DNA of 64,000 bases from Thermoleophilaceae bacterium. Its GTDB lineage: Bacteria; Actinomycetota; Thermoleophilia; Solirubrobacterales; Thermoleophilaceae. The notes under the pieces were generated by a model, which did not search any database, was not told the DNA's origin, and saw only the letters and a program-made list of their open reading frames with translations. This document shows positions 39,285 to 47,913 of the stretch, piece after piece. Within the stretch, counting starts at the first letter, position 1. Each line of letters begins with the position of its first letter. Made by a program: the position numbers and the translations under genes. Location: positions 1 to 64,000 of the forward strand of contig JAICJV010000001.1 of NCBI GenBank assembly GCA_025928265.1, in the 5' to 3' direction.

Positions 39285-41546
39285 GTGCCGCGAGTCGAGG
39301 ACGACGCACTCCTTCGCGGCGCCGCGCGCTTCCTCGACGACCTGACGCCGGACGGGACGCTGCACCTGGCGTTCGCCCGCAGTTCGTACGCGCACGCGCA
39401 GATAGACGGCGTCGACGTGAGCGGGGCGGCCGCCATGCCCGGCGTGGAGCTCGCGTTCGGGCCGGACGACCTCGGCGGCGTCCCGCCGCTCGTGCCCGAG
39501 CTTGCGCGACCCGGCGCGGCGCGCGTGGAGCGGCCGGTGCTGGCGGGCCGGCGCGCGCGCTTCGTGGGTGAGCCGCTGGCCGCGGCGGTCGCGACCACGC
39601 CGTACCTCGCCGAGGATGCCGCCGAGGCGATCACCGTCGACTACCGGCCGCTTGCGGCGATCGCGACCATCGACGACGCGCTCGACGACGCGCTGCCGGC
39701 GCTGCACGGCGAGGACAACGTCATCTTCCGCGAAGAGCGCGAGGAGGGCGACGTGGACGCCGCGTGCGCCGAGGCCGCGGTGGTGGTGGAGCGCACGTTC
39801 CGCAACCCGCGCTACAGCGCCGCCCCGATGGAGAATCGCGGCGTGCTGGGCGTCCCCGACGGCGACGGGCTCGTGCTGTGGTCGGGGACCCAGATCCCGC
39901 ACATCCTCGAGGAGACGCTCGCCGCGCTGCTCGGGCTCAAGGGCCGCGTGCGCGTGCGCTGCCCCGACATCGGCGGTGGCTTCGGCCAGAAGGCGCACGT
40001 CTTCCCCGAGGAGATCGCCGTCGCCTGGGCCGCGCTGCGGCTCGGCCGGCCCGTGAAGTGGGTCGAGGACCGGCGCGAGAACCTGATCGGCTCTGCGCAC
40101 GCCCGCGAGCAGCGCGTGCGCGCACGCGCCGCGGCCGACCGCGACGGCCGGCTGCTCGCGCTGGACGCCGACGTCTACTGCGACGTGGGCGCGTACGGGA
40201 TCTTCCCGTGGGGCCAGCTGCTCGAGTCGCTCGGCACGCCGGCCATCCTGCCCGGCCCGTATGACCTGCGCAACTACCGCTACTCGACCCACTCGCTCGC
40301 CACCAACAAGGCGCCGCAGGGCGCCTACCGCGGCGTCGGGCTGCCGGTGGCGGCCTTCGTCCACGAGCGGATGATGGACGTGCTGGCCGCCGAGCTCGGC
40401 ATCGACCGCGCGGAGATCCGGCGCCGCAACTACGTGCCGCGCGAGAGCTTCCCCTACGGGACCGTGAGCGGCCTGCGCTACGACAGCGGCAACTACGCAG
40501 GCGCGCTCGACGCCGCGCTCGAGGCGGTCGGCTACGACGGCTTCGCAGCCGAGCGCGAACGCGCGAGGAGCGAGGGCCGGCGACTCGGCATCGGGATCGC
40601 CTCCTACGTGGAATGGACCGGCACGAACTCCGAGACCTACCGCCTGCGCGGGATGACGAACGTCCGCGGCTTCGACGCCGGCCGCGTCGCCGTGAACGCC
40701 GACGGCAGCGTCTCGGTGTGGACGAGCTGTCCCGCGATCGGCCAGGGCGTGGCCACCACCTTCGCGCAGGTCGTCGCCGAGCATCTCGGCGTCCCGTTCG
40801 AGACCGTGCGGACCCAGCTCGTGGACACGGCGGAGTCGCCACCGGGCAGCGGCAGCTTCGCGAGCCGCAGCGCGATCAGTGCGGGCGGCGCGCTGATCTC
40901 CGTCTCCACGCAGCTGCGCGAACGCATCCTCGCCACCGCGGCAGGCGTCCTCGAGGCCAATCCGCGCGACGTGACGATCGAGGACGGCCGCGTGGGCGTG
41001 CGCGGATCGCCGGCAGCATCGCTGTCGCTGGCGGAGGTGGCTGCCGCCGCCGAACCCGGGCACCTCGACATCGGCGAGCCCTACGACCCGCCCGAGACGG
41101 CCTACCCGTACGCGACCCACGCGTGCGTGGTCGAGGTCGACGACGACACGGGCGACGTGCGCATCGTGCGCTACGTCGTGGCCGAGGACTGCGGCCCCGA
41201 GATCAACCCGATCGTGGTCGACGGCCAGGTTCACGGCGCCACGGCCCAGGGCATCGGCGGCGCGCTGTATGAGGCGCTGCGCTACGGCGACGACGGCCAG
41301 GCCGTCACCGCGAGCTTCATGGACTACCTGGTCCCGACCGCGTGCGAGATGCCGGCGATGACCGTGCGCCACCTGGAGACACCCGCGCCCGACGTGCGCG
41401 GCGGCGTGAAGGGAGTCGGCGAGGGCGGGACGCTGGCACCACCCGGCGCGCTGGCGAACGCCGTGTCCGATGCGCTCGGCACCGAGATCAACGAGCTGCC
41501 GATCCAGCCCGGGCTGGTGCTCGGCGCGCGCCGCGGTCGGCGCTAG
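39285..41546 (+). CDS. Molybdenum hydroxylase large subunit #5; true start unclear, GTG 39285 is the first canonical in-frame start after the promoter
   Basis: RRVPRVEDDALLRGAARFLDD, DIGGGFGQKAHVFPEE, loop AYRGVGLPVAAFVHERMMD, GGVKGVGEGGTLAPPGALANAV. Confidence 0.85.
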   Translation: MPRVEDDALLRGAARFLDDLTPDGTLHLAFARSSYAHAQIDGVDVSGAAAMPGVELAFGPDDLGGVPPLVPELARPGAARVERPVLAGRRARFVGEPLAAAVATTPYLAEDAAEAITVDYRPLAAIATIDDALDDALPALHGEDNVIFREEREEGDVDAACAEAAVVVERTFRNPRYSAAPMENRGVLGVPDGDGLVLWSGTQIPHILEETLAALLGLKGRVRVRCPDIGGGFGQKAHVFPEEIAVAWAALRLGRPVKWVEDRRENLIGSAHAREQRVRARAAADRDGRLLALDADVYCDVGAYGIFPWGQLLESLGTPAILPGPYDLRNYRYSTHSLATNKAPQGAYRGVGLPVAAFVHERMMDVLAAELGIDRAEIRRRNYVPRESFPYGTVSGLRYDSGNYAGALDAALEAVGYDGFAAERERARSEGRRLGIGIASYVEWTGTNSETYRLRGMTNVRGFDAGRVAVNADGSVSVWTSCPAIGQGVATTFAQVVAEHLGVPFETVRTQLVDTAESPPGSGSFASRSAISAGGALISVSTQLRERILATAAGVLEANPRDVTIEDGRVGVRGSPAASLSLAEVAAAAEPGHLDIGEPYDPPETAYPYATHACVVEVDDDTGDVRIVRYVVAEDCGPEINPIVVDGQVHGATAQGIGGALYEALRYGDDGQAVTASFMDYLVPTACEMPAMTVRHLETPAPDVRGGVKGVGEGGTLAPPGALANAVSDALGTEINELPIQPGLVLGARRGRR

Positions 41547-41573
41547 TGCCGTGGTTCCTTGATTCGCGCGCAC

Positions 41574-41610
41574 CTTCTCGGTGTCTGGACGCGCCCGGCC
41601 ACTCGAGAAG
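41574..41610. terminator. Possible bidirectional terminator between convergent large subunits #5 and #6
   Basis: CTTCTCG (41574-41580) / CGAGAAG (41604-41610) arms with partly paired interior. Confidence 0.35.
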
Positions 41611-41637
41611 CTGAAGCCGAATTAATGACTCACGACA

Positions 41638-43998
41638 CTAGGCGCCGGCCAGCGCGCCGATCACCCACGAGGGCGTGATCGGCGTGTGGTTCGCCGACAC
41701 GCCGAGCGGCCGCAGCGCGTCGTTCACGGCCGCGACGATCGCGGCGGGCGAGTTCACGGCGCCGCCCTCGCCCATCCCCTTGAACCCGCCCGGCACGTAG
41801 GGGCTCGGCGACTCGAGGTGGCGTACCTCCACGGGCGGCAGCTCCGCCGCGGTGGGCACCAGGTAGTCCATGAAGCTGCCGGCCACGAGGTTGCCAGCGT
41901 CGTCGTAGGCGAGGTGCTCGAAGAGCGCGCCGCCGATGCCCTGGGCCACCCCGCCCGTCACCTGGCCCTCGACGATCATCGGGTTGACGACGGTTCCGCA
42001 GTCCTCGGACACGACGTAGCGCAACACGTGCACCGCCCCGGTCTCGGCATCCAGCTCGACCAGCGCGGCGTGCGCCGAGCTGGCGAACGTGCCGGGGTCG
42101 GGCGGCATGAACCGCCGCGTGACCTCGAGGCCCGGCTCCTCGCCGTCGGGAAGCAGGTCGGGCTCGAACGCGGCGCGGCGCGCCACTTCGCGGAAGCCCA
42201 CGCCGCGCGACGGAGTGCCGCGGACGCTGACGCGGCCGCCCGACAGCTCGAGGTCGCCCGCGTCCGCCTCCAGCATGTCGGCCGCCAGGCGCAGCACCTT
42301 CGCGCGGATGTCCCGCGCAGCCATGATCGTGGCGCCACCCGAGCAGATCGTGCTGCGGCTGGCCCAGGTCCCCAGGCCGTACGGCACGACCGACGTGTCG
42401 CCCCAGACCACCTGCACGTCGGCCGGATCGATGCCGAGCTCGTCGGCGGCGATCTGCGCGAACGTGGTCTCGTGGCCCTGGCCGTGGTTGTGCAGCCCCA
42501 CCGCCACGCGCACGCGCCCGTCCGGCTCGACGCGCATCGACGCGCTGTCGTAGCCGAGCGTGATCTCGAGCTTGCGTGAGGCGAGCGCCTGCGGCCCGTA
42601 CGCGGACTGCTCGATCGCCAGCGCCACGCCCACTCCCCGGTGCACGCCGCGGGCGCGCAGCTCCTCGTTCTCGGCGCGCGCCCGCTTCCAGTCGATCGCC
42701 TCCTCGAGCAGGTCGAGCATGCGGGCGTAGTCGCCGCTCTCGAGCCGCAGCCCGACCGCGGTCGTGTGCGGGAACTCGCGGATCAGGTTGCGCCGCCGGA
42801 TCTCGATCGGGTCGATCCCGAGCCGCGCCGCCAGCTCGTCCATCGCGCGCTCCATGCCCATGCACGCGATCACCCGCCCGACGCCCCGGTACGGGCCCAT
42901 CGGAGCTTTGTTCGTGACCACCGCGCGCACGCGGCGCGCATACGCGGGGATGTCGTACGGCCCGGTCACGTTCTCCGACGCCTGGCCCGAGTCGAGCGAC
43001 GCGCTGTACGGCCACGGCGCATAGGCGCCGTTCGCCGCCGCGATCTCGCTTGCCACCGCGTGCACGCGCCCGTCGGCATCGGCGGCCACGCGGATGCGGT
43101 GGAGCTGCTCGCGCCCGTGCGTGGTGGCGTGCAGGTCCTCGCCGCGGTCGCAGATCCAGCGGACCGGGCGCCGCACCAGCCGCGAGGCGGCGGCGATCGC
43201 GACGTCCTCGGGATAGAGGACGACCTTCGAGCCGAAGCCGCCGCCCATGTCGGGCGACACCACGCGCACCTTCGTCTCGGCCAGGCCCAGGTGCTTGGCA
43301 AGGCCGGTACGCGCGATGTGCGGAACCTGCGTCGAGAGCCACGCGGTGAGCTCCCCGGTGGCCTGGTCGAAGCTGGCCACCGCCACGCGCGTCTCCATCG
43401 CCACCGCGCAGTAGCGCTGCTGGCGGATCTCCAGCTCCACGATCTCGTGCGCGCCCGCGAACGCGCCGTCCACGTCGCCGGTCGTGGTCTCGAACTTGTT
43501 GAAGAGGTTGTCCGGCACCTCGTCGTGCACGACGGGCGCGCCGTCGGCCAGCGCGTCGTCGATCGACAGGACCGGCGGCAGGTCGCGGTAGTGCACGTCC
43601 ACGAGCTGCGCGGCGTCCTCCGCGCGGTAGCGGCTGTCCGCCACGACCAGCGCAACCGCCTCACCGGCGAGCCGCACCTTTCCCGTCGCGAGCACCGGCA
43701 TGTCGCACTCGGAGTAGCCCGGTCCTCCGTTTCGCGCGCGGATCGGCGACGCGATGCCCTCGAGGTCCGAGGCCACGATCACCGCCACCACGCCCGGCAT
43801 CGCGCGCGCGGCCTCCACGTCGATCGCCTCGATCTCCGCGTGCGCGCGTGTGCTGCGCGCGAACGCGGCCTCGAGCAGGCCGGCGGGGCGGACGTCGCTC
43901 ACGTAGCGCCCGCGACCTGTGAGCAGGCGCGCATCCTCGCTGCGCAGCACGCGAGCGCCCAGCGCTCGCGGCGCCGCGGTGCCCGGTGCGTGCTGCAT
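41638..43998 (-). CDS. Molybdenum hydroxylase large subunit #6, coupled to an ABC importer
   Basis: LGARVLRSEDARLLTGRGRYVSD, DMGGGFGSKVVLYPED, loop PYRGVGRVIACMGMERAMD, GGFKGMGEGGAVNSPAAIVAAVND; ATGA overlap with the permease gene. Confidence 0.92.
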   Translation of the reverse strand: MQHAPGTAAPRALGARVLRSEDARLLTGRGRYVSDVRPAGLLEAAFARSTRAHAEIEAIDVEAARAMPGVVAVIVASDLEGIASPIRARNGGPGYSECDMPVLATGKVRLAGEAVALVVADSRYRAEDAAQLVDVHYRDLPPVLSIDDALADGAPVVHDEVPDNLFNKFETTTGDVDGAFAGAHEIVELEIRQQRYCAVAMETRVAVASFDQATGELTAWLSTQVPHIARTGLAKHLGLAETKVRVVSPDMGGGFGSKVVLYPEDVAIAAASRLVRRPVRWICDRGEDLHATTHGREQLHRIRVAADADGRVHAVASEIAAANGAYAPWPYSASLDSGQASENVTGPYDIPAYARRVRAVVTNKAPMGPYRGVGRVIACMGMERAMDELAARLGIDPIEIRRRNLIREFPHTTAVGLRLESGDYARMLDLLEEAIDWKRARAENEELRARGVHRGVGVALAIEQSAYGPQALASRKLEITLGYDSASMRVEPDGRVRVAVGLHNHGQGHETTFAQIAADELGIDPADVQVVWGDTSVVPYGLGTWASRSTICSGGATIMAARDIRAKVLRLAADMLEADAGDLELSGGRVSVRGTPSRGVGFREVARRAAFEPDLLPDGEEPGLEVTRRFMPPDPGTFASSAHAALVELDAETGAVHVLRYVVSEDCGTVVNPMIVEGQVTGGVAQGIGGALFEHLAYDDAGNLVAGSFMDYLVPTAAELPPVEVRHLESPSPYVPGGFKGMGEGGAVNSPAAIVAAVNDALRPLGVSANHTPITPSWVIGALAGA

Positions 43999-45110
43999 CA
44001 GCCTTCGCCCCGGCTGTACGGCAGCGTCAGCTTGGTGGGCATGTGCGCTCGCGTGATGGCGCCGGCCAGCACCACGAGCGCGAGCAGGTACGGGAGCGAG
44101 CGCCACAGCTGGTCGGGCAGGTCGATGTGCGGCGACGCCGCGGCCAGAACGACGCCGCACAGCGCCACGGCTCCGGAGAGTGCAATGGCCACCGGTCGTG
44201 GCCGGCCCTGGCGCCAGCGCGTGACCTGGTAGATCGCGATTGCCGCAGCGATCCCAGCCAGCACCGCCCAGACCTGCGACGGCACCTGGCTCTCGTCGGC
44301 CAGCCGGAGCTGAAGCGCGTCGGCGCCACCGAGCGCGAAGCATGCGCCGAGCACGCCGAGCGGGCGCCAGCGCCCGAAGATGACCGCCACGAGCGCGAGG
44401 AAGCCGCGGCCCGCCGTCATCTCCTGGTGGAAGATGCCCACCTGGACGATCGCCAGGTTCGCTCCGCCGAGGCCGGACATCCCGCCCGCGGCGAGGACGC
44501 CCATCCAGCGCACCCGCTTGACGCTGATGCCCGCCGTGTCGACGGCGGCGGGAAGCTCGCCTGCCGCGCGGACCGCCAGCCCCCACTTCGTCCGGTACAG
44601 GAGGAACCACACCACGAAGACCGAGACGAACGCCAGGTACAGGATCCAGTCGTGATTGAACAGCGCCGACCCGAACCCGCCGGGGATACTCGAAAGGCCC
44701 GGGATCGAGAGGGACCCGACCGTGGGCACGACGATCTGGGCCTTGTTGCCGAAGATCTGGTCGAAGAGGTAGCTCGTCAGCCCGATCGCAGCCAGGTTGA
44801 TACCGACTCCCGTGACGATCTGGTCGGCCTTCGCCTCGACCGTGAGCAGCGCCATGATCGCCGCGAACAAGAGCCCCGCGGCAACCGAGGCGAGGACGCC
44901 GAGGAACAGGCTGTCGGCCTTCCAGGTGACGTAGTAGGAGAAGAAGGCGCCCGCGAGCATGTAGCCCTCGAGGCCGACGTTCAGCACGCCCACCCGCTCG
45001 GAGATCAGCTCGCCGACTGCCGCGAGGAGGATGGGCGTGGTGAGCACCAGTGCGGCCGCGAGCCACGCGGTGTCGAAGGGCCCGATGCCGACGGTCGCGA
45101 TCGCGCTCAT
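43998..45110 (-). CDS. ABC transporter permease (BMP-type nucleoside/purine-like importer)
   Basis: LISERVGVLNVGLEGYMLAGAF...VEAKADQIVTGVGINLAAIGLTSYLF. Confidence 0.88.
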   Translation of the reverse strand: MSAIATVGIGPFDTAWLAAALVLTTPILLAAVGELISERVGVLNVGLEGYMLAGAFFSYYVTWKADSLFLGVLASVAAGLLFAAIMALLTVEAKADQIVTGVGINLAAIGLTSYLFDQIFGNKAQIVVPTVGSLSIPGLSSIPGGFGSALFNHDWILYLAFVSVFVVWFLLYRTKWGLAVRAAGELPAAVDTAGISVKRVRWMGVLAAGGMSGLGGANLAIVQVGIFHQEMTAGRGFLALVAVIFGRWRPLGVLGACFALGGADALQLRLADESQVPSQVWAVLAGIAAAIAIYQVTRWRQGRPRPVAIALSGAVALCGVVLAAASPHIDLPDQLWRSLPYLLALVVLAGAITRAHMPTKLTLPYSRGEG

Positions 45111-46225
45111 CGTGCTGCCGGCTCCAGCTCAGCCTTCGGAGCGGTCTGCGAGCGTGACTTCGGGCCGCGTTTCGCGCGCCCGCGGCGGCGCACCATGTAG
45201 AGCAGCGTCGTCGCTCCGAGCACCAGGATGATCATCAGGCCCTGGATGAAGTCGACGAGCGACGACGAGATGCCGACGGTCCCCTCCATCACCCCGCCGC
45301 CCTGTTCGAGCGCCGCGAACAGGAGCGCCGCGGGCACGGCGGCGAGCGGTGAGTTGCGCGCCAGCAGCGCCACGGCGATCCCGGTGAACCCGTAGTTGGC
45401 GCCGAAGTCCTCACCCATCTGCGGCGTGCTGCCCGCGACCACGAGCGACGAGCCCGCGAGCCCCGCGAGCGCACCCGACAGGAGAATCGCGCGGGAGCCC
45501 ACGCGCTCGGGCGAGATGCCCGCGTGGCGTGCGACGCCCTCGCCGGCGCCGACCAGGCGCGAGCGGAATCCGAACAGCGTGCGGGCGAGCAGGAACGCGA
45601 TGGCCAGTGCCGCGATCGGCACCAGGACGATGTCCCAGTGCAGGTCGGTGTTCGTGATCAGCTCCGGCCAGCGCGAGGAGTCGGGCAGCGACGGCGTGAG
45701 CGGGAGCGGGGTGGTCTTGTCGTGGAACGGCTCCCGAACCCACCAGGCGAGGATCTGCGCCGCCACGAGGTTGAGCAGCAGCGTCGAGAGGATCTCGTTC
45801 ACGCCGCGCTTCGCCCACAGCCACGCGGCGATGCCCGCGTACAGCGCGCCGCCCACCATTCCCGCGATCAGCACGAGCGGCAGGTGGATCACGATCGGCA
45901 CGTGGATCTTGAGCGCGACGATCGACACGAACAGGCCGCCGACCAGGATCTGACCCGGGAAGCCGACGTGGAAGCGGCCGGCCTTGAACACGACGATCCA
46001 GCCGAGCGCCACGAGTGTGAGCGGCACCATCTTCGCGAGCGTGCCGGCGACGTTGAGGTTGCTGCCGAAGGCGCCGTCGACGAACGCCGAGGCGCCGCGG
46101 CTGAACGACACCCCGGACGCCACCACGAAGAGCATGGCCACGAGCAGCGCGGCGATCGCGACCGCCACCGACAGCAGGAAGTCCGTGCCGGTACCGGAGA
46201 GGCGGGCCCGGACGGTGTTGATCAT
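45107..46225 (-). CDS. ABC transporter permease (BMP-type importer)
   Basis: FKAGRFHVGFPGQILVGGLFVSIVAL, KRGVNEILSTLLLNLVAAQIL. Confidence 0.87.
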   Translation of the reverse strand: MINTVRARLSGTGTDFLLSVAVAIAALLVAMLFVVASGVSFSRGASAFVDGAFGSNLNVAGTLAKMVPLTLVALGWIVVFKAGRFHVGFPGQILVGGLFVSIVALKIHVPIVIHLPLVLIAGMVGGALYAGIAAWLWAKRGVNEILSTLLLNLVAAQILAWWVREPFHDKTTPLPLTPSLPDSSRWPELITNTDLHWDIVLVPIAALAIAFLLARTLFGFRSRLVGAGEGVARHAGISPERVGSRAILLSGALAGLAGSSLVVAGSTPQMGEDFGANYGFTGIAVALLARNSPLAAVPAALLFAALEQGGGVMEGTVGISSSLVDFIQGLMIILVLGATTLLYMVRRRGRAKRGPKSRSQTAPKAELEPAAR

Positions 46226-47790
46226 GGGGCGCCGTCCTCGGCGCCGCCCATGAGCAGCCCGACGCGCTCGGGGTCGGCCTGGCCGCCTTCGAGCACCTCC
46301 AGGAAGCGGCCGCCGACCATCACCGCGAAGCGGTCGGCCATGGTGAAGATCTCGTCGAGCTCGTAGGAGATGAGCAGGATGGCGGTGCCCTCCTTCTTCC
46401 GCTCGTTGAGCTGCCCGTAGACGAACTCGATCGCTCCCACGTCGAGCCCGCGGGTCGGCTGAAACGCGATCACGAGCCGCGGGTCGCGGCTCAGCTCGCG
46501 CGCGAGGACGAGCTTCTGCTGGTTGCCACCCGAGAGCTGCCGCGCCGGGAGGCTCACGCCTGCGGTGCGCACCTGGTAGTGGCGGATGAGCTCGTCGGCG
46601 TGCTTGCGCGAGGCGTTGAAGTCGATCACGCCGCGCTTGGAGTAGCGCGGGCTCTGGTACTCCTTCATCAGCAGGTTGTCGAGGACGCTGAGCTCCAGCG
46701 CGATGCCCTCGTGATGGCGATCCTCCGGGACGATCGCCCCGCCGGCCGCGGTGAACACCTGCGGGCTGCAGTCGTCGATGCGCTCGCCGTGGAGCCAGAT
46801 CTCGCCGCTGTCGGTGGTCACCAGCCCGAGCAGCGCCTGGACGAGCTCGTCCTGGCCGTTGCCCGCGACGCCCGCGACGCCGAAGACCTCGCCCGCGCGC
46901 ACCTGGAAGGCGATGTCGTCGAGCATGCGCCGCCCGTCCTCGTCGGCGACCGAGAGCCCCTTGACCTCGAGCACCGGCTTGCCGGGCTCGACGATCGGGC
47001 GCTCGACGCGCAGCGTGACCGTGCGGCCCACCATCATCTTGGCCAGGCTCGGCTTGTCGGTGTCGGCGATGTTGACGGTGTCCACGACGCGCCCGTCGCG
47101 CAGCACGGTGCAACGGTCGACGAGCCCGAACAGCTCGTCGAGCTTGTGCGTGATGAAGATGATCGAGCGGCCGTCGTCGGCCATCGAGCGCAAAAAGCGC
47201 GAGAGCTCGTGCCACTCGGTGGGGGTCAGTGCCGCGGTGGGCTCGTCGAGGATCAGGAGGTCCGCGCCGCGGTAGAGGAGCTTGACGATCTCCACCCGCT
47301 GACGCGCGCCGACGGTGAGGTCCTCCACCACCGCGCCCGGATCCACGTCGAGCCGGAACCGCCGCGAGATCTCGCCCACGTCGCGCTCGACGTCCTTCAC
47401 GCGCGAGAGGCCCGGCAGGAGCGACGGCGCCAGCGCAATGTTCTCGGCAACCGTCATGTCCGGGACGAGCATGAAGTGCTGGTGCACCATGCCGATGCCG
47501 AGCTCGAGCGCCTGCTGCGGGCTCGAGATGTCGACGGTCGACCCGTTCACCTCGATCTCGCCGCCGTCCGGCTTGTAGAGGCCGTAGACGATGTTCATCA
47601 GCGTCGACTTGCCGGCGCCGTTCTCGCCGAGCAGGCCGAGGATCTCGCCCTTGCGCACGTCGAGCGAGACCGCGTCGTTGGCGAGGACGCCGGGGAAGCG
47701 CTTGGTGATGCCCGTCAGCCGCAGTGCGGCGCCGCCCTCTGGGTGCAGCGCCGCGCCGGCGGTCTCAGGCTGGACGCGCGACGGTTCCAT
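46222..47790 (-). CDS. ABC transporter ATP-binding protein with two nucleotide-binding domains
   Basis: LLGENGAGKSTLMNIVYGLYKPDGG, LILDEPTAALTP, second domain GVAGNGQDELVQALLG, LSGGNQQKLVLARELSRDPRLVIAFQPTRGLDVGA. Confidence 0.93.
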   Translation of the reverse strand: MEPSRVQPETAGAALHPEGGAALRLTGITKRFPGVLANDAVSLDVRKGEILGLLGENGAGKSTLMNIVYGLYKPDGGEIEVNGSTVDISSPQQALELGIGMVHQHFMLVPDMTVAENIALAPSLLPGLSRVKDVERDVGEISRRFRLDVDPGAVVEDLTVGARQRVEIVKLLYRGADLLILDEPTAALTPTEWHELSRFLRSMADDGRSIIFITHKLDELFGLVDRCTVLRDGRVVDTVNIADTDKPSLAKMMVGRTVTLRVERPIVEPGKPVLEVKGLSVADEDGRRMLDDIAFQVRAGEVFGVAGVAGNGQDELVQALLGLVTTDSGEIWLHGERIDDCSPQVFTAAGGAIVPEDRHHEGIALELSVLDNLLMKEYQSPRYSKRGVIDFNASRKHADELIRHYQVRTAGVSLPARQLSGGNQQKLVLARELSRDPRLVIAFQPTRGLDVGAIEFVYGQLNERKKEGTAILLISYELDEIFTMADRFAVMVGGRFLEVLEGGQADPERVGLLMGGAEDGAP

Positions 47791-47823
47791 CCTCAGCCGC
47801 CGCCGTCCGGACGGCACGAGCCG

Positions 47824-47856
47824 GAAGGCCCCGCGGAGATCATCCGCGGGACCTTC
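47824..47856 (-). terminator. Hairpin between substrate-binding protein and ATPase genes (attenuator / mRNA 3'-end stabiliser candidate)
   Basis: GAAGG-C-CCCGCGGA-gatca-TCCGCGGG-A-CCTTC: 13 bp stem with one mismatch and a 5-nt loop; no U-tract. Confidence 0.6.
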
Positions 47857-47913
47857 AACTTGCGCGATGCACTGGGACTGGCGATCACGTGGCTCGTACC
47901 TCGCGGGTCAGGC

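Noticed and set aside
24347-43998. Calling any large subunit coxL / CO dehydrogenase
   Set aside because: None has the AYxCSFR form-I loop; superfamily membership alone does not support CO oxidation.
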